A stretch of DNA of 7,568 bases from SAR116 cluster bacterium (GCA_002683535.1 NYTO01000112.1:4270-11837); one strand, 5' to 3'; positions 1 to 6,982 are shown, numbered from the stretch's first letter. The notes: a model not told the origin generated them from the letters alone. Numbers and translations are program-made.

Positions 1-471
1 CGGCTGCGCCAGAAGACAAAAATGTCAAAGAATGCAGCGCGCGATATCGCCGCCGAGACAATCACCCAACTGGGATTGGCAGCACATGTTATTGACCAGT
101 TTCCCGCCGAATTGTCGGGGGGCATGCAAAAGCGGGTTGCCCTGGCGCGCGCCATTGCCGACAAACCTGAAATTCTGCTGTTTGACGAGCCCACATCGGG
201 GCTGGACCCCATTACCGGCGGGGTCATCGACCGGCTGATTATTGATTCTGTACGCCGGTTGGGCGCCACCGCGATTACCATAAGTCATGACATGGCATCC
301 GTGCGGCGGATCGCCGACAAAGTCGCCATGGTCCATAACGGGGTCATTATCTGGAATGGTCCGGCCAGCCAGATGGACAATACCGGTATTGCCGAAGTTG
401 ACCAGTTTGTTCACGGCCACGCTGACGGCCCACTGACCCTTGCCGCCCAAGCCGCGGCACGAGGCGGCTGA
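1..471 (+). CDS. mlaF: MlaF-like ABC transporter ATP-binding protein (3' part)
   Basis: This is the C-terminal part of the ATPase of an Mla-type (MlaFEDB) ABC system, which moves phospholipids between the inner membrane and the periplasmic carrier. The frame is open from base 1, and residues before the ATG at 22 (LRQKTKM) fit the family, so 22 is not the true start. Numbering from the first in-window codon, the ABC signature LSGGM is at 38-42, the Walker B stretch ILLFDEPTSGLDP at about 58-70, and the switch histidine in ISHD at 96. Walker A and the Q-loop lie upstream, outside the window. The DPITGG segment after Walker B and the IADKVAMVHNGVIIWNG ending resemble MlaF more than generic importers. 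The stop TGA shares its last base with the radA ATG, which suggests one transcript and coupled translation. An MlaE-type permease would be expected just upstream; that is inference. The exact symbol is less certain than the family. Confidence 0.85.
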   Translation, partial: RLRQKTKMSKNAARDIAAETITQLGLAAHVIDQFPAELSGGMQKRVALARAIADKPEILLFDEPTSGLDPITGGVIDRLIIDSVRRLGATAITISHDMASVRRIADKVAMVHNGVIIWNGPASQMDNTGIAEVDQFVHGHADGPLTLAAQAAARGG

Positions 472-1841
472 TGGCAAAACCGGCCGTGTCCTATATTTGC
501 CAGCAATGCGGCGGTGCCCATCGCAAATGGACCGGGCGCTGTGATCATTGCGGGGCGTGGAACACGCTTGTCGAGGAACGGGTCGAAACGCCGTCGGGAC
601 CGGGCAAAAGGGCCAAGGGACGGCGTATCGACATGCAACCGCTTGCCCAGTCAGAATCGGTTGCCCCACCGCCGCGGATGAAAACCGGCCTTGCCGAATT
701 TGACCGTGTGGCAGGTGGCGGGCTGGTGCGCGGATCGGCGACGCTGATCGGCGGTGACCCCGGCATCGGCAAATCCACCTTGCTGTTACAGCTGGTCTGC
801 CGGCTTGCTGCCAGCGGCCACCGTACCGCCTATATTTCGGGTGAGGAATCCGCCGATCAGGTGCGCATGCGTGCAATGCGTCTGGGGCTGGGAGATGCAG
901 CCGTTGATCTGGCCACAACCACCAATGCCGGTGATGTCGCTGCCTCGCTCGGTGGGCCAGACGGTCCCGAGATCGTGGTCATCGATTCCATTCAGACGAT
1001 GTATCTGTCGACCCTTGATTCAGCGCCCGGCACCGTCAGCCAGGTGCGGGCAACGGCGCAGGAACTGATCCGTGCGGCCAAGCTGCATGATGTGGCCTTG
1101 CTGGTGGTTGGCCATGTGACCAAGGATGGTGCCATTGCCGGCCCGCGGGTCCTCGAACATATGGTCGATACCGTGCTGTATTTCGAAGGCGACAGGTCAC
1201 ACCATTTTCGTATTCTGCGCGGGGTGAAGAACCGCTTTGGTGCCACCGACGAGATTGGCGTGTTCGAGATGGTGGAGACCGGCCTGAGCGAAGTGCCAAA
1301 CCCGTCCGAGCTGTTTCTTGCCGATCGCCGCGACGAGGTAACCGGTGCCGTTGTATTTGCTGGCATTGAGGGCAGCAGACCCGTACTGGTCGAGATCGAG
1401 GCGCTGGTCGCCCCGTCGACACTGGCATCACCGCGCCGCAATGTCGTTGGCTGGGACAGCAGCCGACTCGCCATGCTGACAGCCGTGCTCGAGGCGCGAT
1501 GCGGGGTGCCGCTGTCTGGCCGCGATATATTTCTGAATGTGGCTGGCGGTTTGAAAATTGCCGAGACAGCAGCTGATCTTGCTGTGGCCGCGGCCCTGAT
1601 ATCATCGGTTACCGGACGCCCTGCCCCGCCGCGCTGTGTATTTTTTGGCGAGGTTGCCCTATCTGCCGAACTGCGTCAGGTTGCTCAGGCCGATGCCCGC
1701 CTGAAAGAAGCAGCCAAGCTGGGCTTTGACATGGCCGTTATGCCGCGCCCCCGAAAAAAGCTGGCGGCACCTTCCGGACTGTCACTCGGCCAGCCTGCGA
1801 CGCTTGCCGAGTTGATCGAAATTATGGGCGGTGTATCATGA
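471..1841 (+). CDS. radA: DNA repair/recombination protein RadA
   Basis: RadA (Sms) is a RecA-like, DnaB-type hexameric motor that promotes branch migration of recombination intermediates in the cytoplasm. At 456 residues it is the usual full length (E. coli about 460). An N-terminal zinc finger has Cys10, Cys13, Cys24 and Cys27. The ATPase core has Walker A GGDPGIGKST at 94-103 and a Walker B strand ending in IDS at 171-173. The RadA-specific KNRFG motif is at 253-257. The C-terminal third, from about 300 to 456, is the Lon-protease-like domain, with NVAGGLKIAETAADLA at 356-371 and FFGEVALSAELRQV at 391-404; in this family it is a DNA-binding scaffold rather than a protease. The ATG at 471 places the zinc finger at the expected distance from the N-terminus and overlaps the preceding stop by one base. 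The gene lies between mlaF and cvpA, with no sign of its own promoter. Confidence 0.97.
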   Translation: MAKPAVSYICQQCGGAHRKWTGRCDHCGAWNTLVEERVETPSGPGKRAKGRRIDMQPLAQSESVAPPPRMKTGLAEFDRVAGGGLVRGSATLIGGDPGIGKSTLLLQLVCRLAASGHRTAYISGEESADQVRMRAMRLGLGDAAVDLATTTNAGDVAASLGGPDGPEIVVIDSIQTMYLSTLDSAPGTVSQVRATAQELIRAAKLHDVALLVVGHVTKDGAIAGPRVLEHMVDTVLYFEGDRSHHFRILRGVKNRFGATDEIGVFEMVETGLSEVPNPSELFLADRRDEVTGAVVFAGIEGSRPVLVEIEALVAPSTLASPRRNVVGWDSSRLAMLTAVLEARCGVPLSGRDIFLNVAGGLKIAETAADLAVAAALISSVTGRPAPPRCVFFGEVALSAELRQVAQADARLKEAAKLGFDMAVMPRPRKKLAAPSGLSLGQPATLAELIEIMGGVS

Positions 1842-1888
1842 AGACGCCTGACGCCGGACCATCAAACCGTGGCGGACCAACATCATGA
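1838..1888 (+). CDS. Possible 16-residue coupling mini-ORF between radA and cvpA
   Basis: An ATG at 1838 overlaps the radA stop in the form ATGA, and 16 codons later its TGA (1886-1888) overlaps the cvpA ATG (1885-1887), again as ATGA. The predicted peptide is MKTPDAGPSNRGGPTS, with no recognisable domain. The arrangement would let ribosomes pass from radA to cvpA by termination-reinitiation across a spacer that otherwise has only a modest ribosome-binding site. It could also be chance, because ATGA junctions are common in compact operons. I do not claim that the peptide has a function. Confidence 0.3.
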   Translation: MKTPDAGPSNRGGPTS

Positions 1889-2562
1889 CCTTCGATATAG
1901 CAGCGCTGAATATCATCGATTTTGCCGCTCTGATCATTCTGGTGATCTCGGGCGTGCTGGCGACTTTACGGGGGCTGACGCGCGAAATCATGGGACTGGC
2001 TGGATGGCCAATTTCGATTCTGGCAGCCCGTCTGTGTGAACCCTACCTGTCTCCCGCGCTGGAAGATGCGATCCAGATCAAGGGGTTGAGTGATGCACTG
2101 GCCTGGGGACTGCCCTTTATTGCCGCTGTGGTGCTGTGGTTCTTTTTTTCCAGCGTCGTCTCGCCGGGGTTAAGCAAGGCCGGGCTTGGCAGCCTTGACC
2201 GATGGCTGGGCTTTCTGTTCGGTGCCATCCGCGGCTTTGTGATTGTGCTGGTCATCTATGCCGGTTCTGTTGTGGTGGCAGAAGGCGAAAACAACCTTGC
2301 CGATATCATCACCGATGCGCAGATCACGCCGGCATTGCGTGGCGGCGCACATCTTTTTGCCGGTGTGCTGCCGGGCGATATGCGCAACATGCTGATCGAG
2401 AATCTGCCACCGCCATCATCAGAGGTTGCAACCATCCAGGATACCGTTGAAGAGGCGGGCGACATTGTCGAGGATACCGGGGTGACATCCTTGACTGATG
2501 ACACTGCTGAAGGTGGCACATCTTCGCTTGATCTGCGCGGCGATGAGGGTGGCAACGAATGA
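1885..2562 (+). CDS. cvpA: CvpA family membrane protein
   Basis: This is a small inner-membrane protein of the CvpA (colicin V production) family. Its molecular role is not well defined, although family members have been linked to envelope integrity. It has 225 residues with about four hydrophobic segments near 8-28, 34-52, 72-94 and 108-132. Family-typical positions are visible: the RGLTRE turn at 29-34 after the first helix, and LDRWLGFLFGAIRG at 104-117. From about 178 to the end there is a soluble tail rich in Asp, Glu, Ser and Thr with almost no basic residues, likely disordered. The start at 1885 has a GGCGGA sequence (1871-1876) about 8 bases upstream and is overlapped by the stop of a mini-ORF that starts inside the radA stop. 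The next gene is purF, the same cvpA-purF pairing as in E. coli. Family assignment is firm; function is not. Confidence 0.92.
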   Translation: MTFDIAALNIIDFAALIILVISGVLATLRGLTREIMGLAGWPISILAARLCEPYLSPALEDAIQIKGLSDALAWGLPFIAAVVLWFFFSSVVSPGLSKAGLGSLDRWLGFLFGAIRGFVIVLVIYAGSVVVAEGENNLADIITDAQITPALRGGAHLFAGVLPGDMRNMLIENLPPPSSEVATIQDTVEEAGDIVEDTGVTSLTDDTAEGGTSSLDLRGDEGGNE

Positions 2563-2701
2563 TGTTGCCTTGCGGCCTTTGGAGCGCTTGACGTGACCGG
2601 ATTATTTGCCAATAACCAGACTACGCCAACGAGCTCTGGCGATTGACCGCGGACGCCTGTTGCGTGGTCTCTGTCAGCTTGTTCTAGTGAAAGTGGAAAG
2701 C
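2563..2701 (+). promoter_or_regulatory. cvpA-purF spacer with a weak sigma-70-like promoter candidate
   Basis: About 139 bases separate cvpA from the preferred purF start, the longest gap in the + strand run. TTGACG at 2588-2593 followed by 17 bases and AATAAC at 2611-2616 resembles -35 and -10 boxes; the -35 has five of six consensus bases and the -10 has four of six. This would allow purF to be transcribed separately from radA-cvpA. An imperfect inverted repeat, CCAGA with TCTGG, lies just downstream in the 2617-2640 region. I see no convincing terminator and no recognised riboswitch. The promoter call rests only on consensus likeness. Confidence 0.3.
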
Positions 2702-4168
2702 ATGGGTTTACTGGGTTCGACCAATCCGTTCGATATGTCCGATACAGATCGCTTTCACGAGGAATGCGGGGTTTTTGGCGTATTTGGCAGTGAAGAAGCC
2801 AGCATTCTGACAGCACTGGGGCTGCATGCGCTGCAACATCGCGGGCAGGAAGCGGCCGGTATTGTCACCTATGATGGCAGCGCCTTTCACGCACACCGTG
2901 CGCTTGGCCATGTCGGAGAAAATTTTGGTGCCGATTCAGACCAGATGCGCCGGCTTCGCGGGCATGTGGCCATTGGTCATAACCGCTATTCAACCAGCGG
3001 CAACGTGAACCCTTACATGGAAATCCAGCCCTTTTCGTCAGAGCTGGCCTTTGGTGGGTTTGCGCTTGCGCATAACGGCAATCTGACGAACGCCACCCGT
3101 CTGCGGGCATCGCTGATCGAAACGGGAAGCCTGTTCCAGTCATCATCGGATACCGAGGTGATTGTCCATCTGGTGGCGCGTTCACATCAGGAAAGTGTGA
3201 CGGACAGGCTGATTGATGCGCTGAAACAGATTGAAGGTGCCTATTCGCTGGTCTGCGTTGCCAATGACATGCTGATCGGCGTGCGTGACCCCTACGGTGT
3301 GCGCCCTCTGATTCTTGGTCAGCGTGATGACACATGGCTGCTGGCATCCGAATCCTGTGCGCTGGATATTGTTGGCGCAACACCGGTTCGCGAGCTGGCC
3401 CCCGGCGAGATGGTGATCATCGACAAGAACGGTCTGCAAAGCCTGTCGCCCTTCAGTGCGATGCCGTCACGCTTTTGCATCTTCGAATATATCTACTTTT
3501 CACGTCCGGATTCAGTGGTTGAGGGGCGCGGTGTCTATCATGCCCGCAAATCCATTGGCGGCGAATTGGCCCGCGAATCCGGTATCGAGGCCGATCTTGT
3601 TATTCCGGTACCTGATTCGGGTGTGCCAGCCGCCCTTGGCTATGCCGAAACATCCGGCATCCCGTTTGATCTGGGCATTATCCGCAACCATTATGTCGGC
3701 CGTACCTTTATCCAGCCAAACCAGAAAGACAGGACGGATTCAGTCAAGCTGAAGCACAACGCCAACCCGGCAGCAGTCAACGGCAAACGGATCATTCTTG
3801 TTGATGATTCGATTGTGCGGGGCACGACATCACGAAAGATTGTCTCGATGATGCGCAAAGCTGGCGCAGCCGAAGTGCATATGCGGATTGCCAGCCCGCC
3901 GACAACGCACCCCTGTTTCTATGGTGTCGACACGCCCAGCCAGGACCAGCTGATTGCGGCGCAGATGTCTGTTGCCGAAATTGCCAGGGAAATTGGTGCA
4001 GACAGCCTGTCATTTATCTCGGTTGACGGCCTGTATCAGGCGATCGCCGATGCAAGGCGTCACCCTGACGCCCCGCAGTTCTGCGATGCCTGCTTTACGG
4101 GTGAATACCCGATCCAGCTGGCTGCCGGGCTAAGCGCCAACAAGGTATCCCACGGAAGCGGCCGCTGA
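2702..4168 (+). CDS. purF: Amidophosphoribosyltransferase (propeptide, Fe-S type)
   Basis: PurF makes 5-phosphoribosylamine from PRPP and glutamine, the committed step of purine synthesis. I chose the ATG at 2702 (488 residues) because GGAAAG lies directly upstream. The frame stays open back to an ATG at 2606, but that extension lacks family likeness; an ATG at 2735 is a second possibility. The catalytic Cys22 sits in HEECGVFG after a short leader, so, as in Bacillus subtilis PurF, the leader must be cleaved to expose it. The glutaminase domain contains LQHRGQEAAGI and HNRYST. The phosphoribosyltransferase domain carries the PRPP motif IILVDDSIVRGTT at 364-376. Cys259, Cys405, Cys461 and Cys464 match the four [4Fe-4S] ligands of the B. 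subtilis type, so an iron-sulfur enzyme is likely; E. coli PurF lacks this cluster. The stop overlaps the next start by one base. Confidence 0.96.
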   Translation: MGLLGSTNPFDMSDTDRFHEECGVFGVFGSEEASILTALGLHALQHRGQEAAGIVTYDGSAFHAHRALGHVGENFGADSDQMRRLRGHVAIGHNRYSTSGNVNPYMEIQPFSSELAFGGFALAHNGNLTNATRLRASLIETGSLFQSSSDTEVIVHLVARSHQESVTDRLIDALKQIEGAYSLVCVANDMLIGVRDPYGVRPLILGQRDDTWLLASESCALDIVGATPVRELAPGEMVIIDKNGLQSLSPFSAMPSRFCIFEYIYFSRPDSVVEGRGVYHARKSIGGELARESGIEADLVIPVPDSGVPAALGYAETSGIPFDLGIIRNHYVGRTFIQPNQKDRTDSVKLKHNANPAAVNGKRIILVDDSIVRGTTSRKIVSMMRKAGAAEVHMRIASPPTTHPCFYGVDTPSQDQLIAAQMSVAEIAREIGADSLSFISVDGLYQAIADARRHPDAPQFCDACFTGEYPIQLAAGLSANKVSHGSGR

Positions 4169-4908
4169 TGACCAGATCCCAATCCTTCAATCTTGACGGC
4201 AAACTTGTTCTGGTGACAGGTGCCACGCGCGGAATCGGACGGGCTGTTGCCATCGGAGCCGCAGCTGCCGGGGCCGAGCTGATCATCACCGGGCGCACAA
4301 CCGGTGCACTGGAAGAGGTGGATGACGCCATTCGCGGTGCTGGCAGCACTGCCACCATTGTCGAGCTGGACATGAAAGATTATGCGGCAATGCCGCGCCT
4401 TGCATCGGTGATCCACGAACGGTGGGGGCGACTTGACGGCTTTGTTGCCAATGCCGCTGTGCTGGCCCCGCTGACACCGGTGACGCATCTGACGCCGGAA
4501 AACTGGGATGAATCGATCGCGGTCAATCTGACGGGCCAGTGGCATATGATCAGGGCGCTTGACCCATTGTTGCGCGCTGCTGCCGCCGGACGCGCCATTC
4601 TTGTCAGCTCCGGCGCGGCGGTTGGCAGTCGTCCGTTCTGGGGACCTTACGCCGCCACAAAAGCGGCACTGGAAGCTGTGGGCAGGTCTTGGGCCGGAGA
4701 AAGCGAACAGACCGGACTGCGGATCAATATGCTGAACCCGGGCGGCACGGCCACCGGCATGCGCGCATCAGCCTTTCCGGGTGAGGACCCGGCCAGCCTG
4801 CCATCACCGGAAGACATTGTGCCAGCTTTCCTGGAATTGCTGTCGGATGAATGCAGCTATCACGGCGAGCTGGTCAATGCGCGCGACCTTGCCGGCCTGA
4901 CTGAATAG
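4168..4908 (+). CDS. SDR family NAD(P)-dependent oxidoreductase
   Basis: This is a classical short-chain dehydrogenase/reductase of 246 residues, the usual length. The cofactor-binding TGATRGIG is at 17-24 and an acidic residue, Asp68, sits in the LDM position after beta-3. The NNAG motif appears as ANAA at 94-97. Asn120, Ser148, Tyr161 and Lys165 (YAATK) make up the catalytic tetrad, followed by NPGGTATGM at 190-198. Arg43 after GAELIITG suggests possible NADP(H) preference, which is inference. The substrate cannot be told from the sequence. The ATG shares a base with the purF stop (TGATG), so the gene is probably translated with purF. An SDR just after purF is, as I recall, a recurring alphaproteobacterial arrangement, but this does not establish a purine role. 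Confidence 0.92.
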   Translation: MTRSQSFNLDGKLVLVTGATRGIGRAVAIGAAAAGAELIITGRTTGALEEVDDAIRGAGSTATIVELDMKDYAAMPRLASVIHERWGRLDGFVANAAVLAPLTPVTHLTPENWDESIAVNLTGQWHMIRALDPLLRAAAAGRAILVSSGAAVGSRPFWGPYAATKAALEAVGRSWAGESEQTGLRINMLNPGGTATGMRASAFPGEDPASLPSPEDIVPAFLELLSDECSYHGELVNARDLAGLTE

Positions 4909-4913
4909 TCAGG
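4896..4913. terminator. Small perfect hairpin across the convergent SDR/mnmC stop codons
   Basis: CCTGACT (4896-4902), a GAAT loop (4903-4906) and AGTCAGG (4907-4913) form a perfect 7-bp stem with a 4-base loop. It covers the SDR stop (TAG, 4906-4908) and ends at the base before the mnmC stop (4914-4916). Being symmetric, it could act on transcripts from both directions. No T-run follows on either strand, so a canonical intrinsic terminator is not shown. It may be a weak bidirectional terminator, an RNA end-protecting hairpin, or chance. Confidence 0.35.
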
Positions 4914-6779
4914 TCACGTCTGCAAGTATCGCACAACATCTATACCGGCCATCTGGTCGCGCGCCAGCGGCATTGCCCGGCCCAGTATGGCCGCCGCCAG
5001 CATGTCACCCAGTAACGGGGCAAGGGTAAATCCGCGCGCACCCAACCCGCCAAGCATCCATATATCATCTTCCACCCGGCCCATTGCGGGACGCCGGTCT
5101 GCGAGGCTGGCACGACAGCTGGTGCGCAGCCCAAGATTCTCGATACCACCTGCCGCAAAATGTGGCAGCAGCCCGTCTGGAAGAAGATTGAAATTATGCG
5201 CATGTGCCGCCGCATCATCGCTTGCCGCATCCAGGTTTCGTGAAAAAGTGGCACCAAGCTCGTGCAGCCCATCCACGGGCGGCGTCAGATAGCCGCCAAA
5301 ACTGACACCCACATCAAGCCCGGCACTTTGCGGCGTGGCAGGCACATGACTGACCTGTCCACGCGTCACCTCAACCGGCATGACGCTGCCAATCTGCTGA
5401 AGCAGCAGTCCTGCCGATGCCCCCCCGGCCAGAACAACGGCATCAGCCGTCAAATGCCGTCCGTCATATGCTGTCAGGGTCACCCCCTCACCGGTTCGGA
5501 CAATGCTGGTCACTGCAAAGTCGCCCGTAAATTCGGCGGGAGCTGCCAGCATCTCGACCAGAACGGACGGTTGAATGGCGCGGCCATATTCAAAGAACAT
5601 ACCCGGCACCTCGCCATCCAGCCCCATGGCTGATGACGGAATTGTACCGGCGTCGCGCACCAGACTGTCCGGCCATGACTGGTGACGAAACACAGCGTGG
5701 CGTTCGGCCATCCGGTCAGGCGCATCTATCGCCAGAACACCCGCCGCAATTGTGGCACCAGCGGTATCTGCCGTGCGCGCCGCAAAGGACAGGCAGGATG
5801 CGGACAGGCGGCTCATCGCATTGTGATCAACACTCAGGCGTGGGCTCTGCAGGGCCGCCCGGTTACCCGACGCCGCACTGGCAAGCGCACTGGCGCTGTC
5901 AATCAGCAGCGGTTCTGCGCCGCGGCGTGCCAGCCCGGCCGCCACAGACGCCCCAGCAATGCCCGCCCCGATGATGGCAATACGGCCGGGGTATTTTTGT
6001 CGCGATGCATTTGGCGGGGATATGGGGTTTTGCGAGTCATAACCCTCAGCAGCAGTGGCAGGCCGCTTGATGCCCCTGATCATATCCCGCTTGCGCCCGA
6101 AACCGGCTGCCTTGCACACATCAAACCCGGCATCTTGCAGCCCCCGGCGCACATCACCGGCAGCTGTAAAGCTGGCAAAACTGCCACCATCAGCGGTCAA
6201 CCGGCCGATCTGTGACAGTACATCTGACGTCCATAATGACGGATTTCGGGCCGGGGCAAAGCCGTCCAAAAACCAGCAATCGGCCGTGATGTCCAATGTT
6301 GGCAGTATCGCTGCAGCATCACCATAATGCAGATGCAGGCTGATCCGTCCGCCAGCCAGCGCAACAAGATGATAGCCCGGCCAGCGCGGCGGCAGCGCAG
6401 CCCGCAGCGCCGATGCCTCATCCCCCACAGCGGGAAAAGCCGCATGCGTAGCAGCCATCATATCAGCATCCAGCGGTGCCGCCTCCAGCGATACATAATC
6501 GATCTGCAGATGTGGATGCTGTTTCATCACCGCCATTACTGCCAGCAGGTTGAGACCTGTGCCAAAGCCAGTCTCGGCAATCGTCAGATGTTCTGCTGTC
6601 GCCATACGGGCGGGCAGGTCATTGCCATCCAGAAAGACATGCCGCGTTTCGGCAAGCCCGTCATCGGCATTGTAGTAGCTGTCATCAAAAGCCCGCGCAC
6701 GGGGCACACCACCAGCCATATCGATCTGCGGCACCGGCAGATCATAATTGGCATTCAGATGCGGGGATAAACGGGTCAT
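4914..6779 (-). CDS. mnmC: Bifunctional tRNA mnm5(s2)U34 biosynthesis protein MnmC
   Basis: MnmC completes the mnm5(s2)U modification at wobble position 34 of tRNAs. Its FAD-dependent domain turns cmnm5U into nm5U, and its methyltransferase domain uses S-adenosylmethionine to make mnm5U. At 621 residues it is near the two-domain length (E. coli 668). The N-terminal methyltransferase comprises roughly 1-240, with ETGFGTGLNLL at 69-79 for SAM binding and FLDGFAPARNPSLWT at 170-184, a hallmark of the MnmD part. After a linker, the oxidoreductase begins with the dinucleotide-binding IAIIGAGIAGASVA at 267-280 and ends with GGLGARGFTLAPLLG at 577-591, which fits the MnmC FAD domain. The ATG at 6779 is the only start near the conserved FDDSYYN region, because an in-frame TGA lies about 20 bases upstream. 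Its AAGGA sequence is about 14 bases away, farther than usual. The gene converges on the SDR gene and diverges from the cfa-like gene. Confidence 0.95.
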   Translation of the reverse strand: MTRLSPHLNANYDLPVPQIDMAGGVPRARAFDDSYYNADDGLAETRHVFLDGNDLPARMATAEHLTIAETGFGTGLNLLAVMAVMKQHPHLQIDYVSLEAAPLDADMMAATHAAFPAVGDEASALRAALPPRWPGYHLVALAGGRISLHLHYGDAAAILPTLDITADCWFLDGFAPARNPSLWTSDVLSQIGRLTADGGSFASFTAAGDVRRGLQDAGFDVCKAAGFGRKRDMIRGIKRPATAAEGYDSQNPISPPNASRQKYPGRIAIIGAGIAGASVAAGLARRGAEPLLIDSASALASAASGNRAALQSPRLSVDHNAMSRLSASCLSFAARTADTAGATIAAGVLAIDAPDRMAERHAVFRHQSWPDSLVRDAGTIPSSAMGLDGEVPGMFFEYGRAIQPSVLVEMLAAPAEFTGDFAVTSIVRTGEGVTLTAYDGRHLTADAVVLAGGASAGLLLQQIGSVMPVEVTRGQVSHVPATPQSAGLDVGVSFGGYLTPPVDGLHELGATFSRNLDAASDDAAAHAHNFNLLPDGLLPHFAAGGIENLGLRTSCRASLADRRPAMGRVEDDIWMLGGLGARGFTLAPLLGDMLAAAILGRAMPLARDQMAGIDVVRYLQT

Positions 6780-6800
6780 CGGGCCGGTATTTGTCCTTCA

Positions 6801-6824
6801 GCATTGCCATCAGGCTGGCATTGC
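6801..6824 (-). other. Imperfect stem-loop in the mnmC 5' leader
   Basis: GCATTGCCA (6801-6809) and TGGCATTGC (6816-6824) flank a 6-base loop. They pair over eight of nine positions, with a T-T mismatch (A-A on the mnmC transcript). In the mnmC messenger this hairpin would lie just before the AAGGA ribosome-binding candidate, so it could affect translation. The pairing is modest and may be chance. Confidence 0.25.
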
Positions 6825-6889
6825 GCCAGATCGTGAAGCCGGATTAATCTAGACGGGCTTGCGAAATGCACGCCAACTAATACCATTTG

Positions 6890-6954
6890 GAATATCCGAC
6901 GTTTAAGAATATCCGACGTTTAAGAATATCCGACGTTTAAGAATATCCGACGTT
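6890..6954. repeat. 17-bp tandem direct repeat array (3 full copies + 14-bp partial)
   Basis: The unit GAATATCCGACGTTTAA occurs at 6890-6906, 6907-6923 and 6924-6940 without a mismatch. A fourth copy matches for 14 bases (6941-6954) before diverging. The period of 17 is not a multiple of three, so this is not a protein repeat. The copies are identical and head-to-tail in a promoter-bearing spacer. That fits either a recent slippage-type duplication (a variable-number tandem repeat) or a set of directly repeated protein-binding sites. The unit does not match the CtrA, LexA or EcfG site patterns I know. Confidence 0.95.
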
Positions 6955-6972
6955 ACAGGGACTTGTCACAGA

Positions 6973-6982
6973 AATCCGGATT
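6973..6982. promoter_or_regulatory. Perfect 10-bp palindrome upstream of the cfa-like gene
   Basis: AATCCGGATT is its own reverse complement and lies 36 bases before the cfa-like ATG, where an operator would be plausible. It overlaps a GATTC site (6979-6983), the GANTC target of CcrM-type methylases in alphaproteobacteria. A 10-bp palindrome can occur by chance, so this is a candidate only. Confidence 0.2.

Noticed and set aside
25..918. 297-codon open frame on the minus strand
   Set aside because: It lies antisense to the end of mlaF and the start of radA, both with clear motifs. Its translation is rich in Arg, Pro and Cys without any domain likeness, as expected for a shadow of GC-rich coding sequence.
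1036..1605. 189-codon minus-strand open frame inside radA
   Set aside because: It covers the conserved RadA ATPase and Lon-like domains. The predicted peptide is Arg/Pro-rich and has no recognisable motif.
2559..2591. Ten-codon mini-ORF overlapping the cvpA stop
   Set aside because: It begins with ATGATG at the cvpA stop but ends far from the purF start, so it cannot couple the two genes. Its peptide shows nothing like an attenuator leader.
2606..2701. N-terminal extension of PurF from the ATG at 2606
   Set aside because: The 32 added residues do not resemble PurF and would make the propeptide unusually long. The ATG at 2702 has a better ribosome-binding site, and a promoter candidate overlaps the 2606 start.
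6890..6954. CRISPR array or known regulator boxes (CtrA, LexA, EcfG)
   Set aside because: The repeats are directly adjacent with no spacers, so this is not CRISPR. TTAA motifs recur every 17 bases, not with the 7-base gap of CtrA. There is no GTTC/GAAC pair with a 7-base gap, and the GGAAT/CGTT distance does not fit EcfG promoters.
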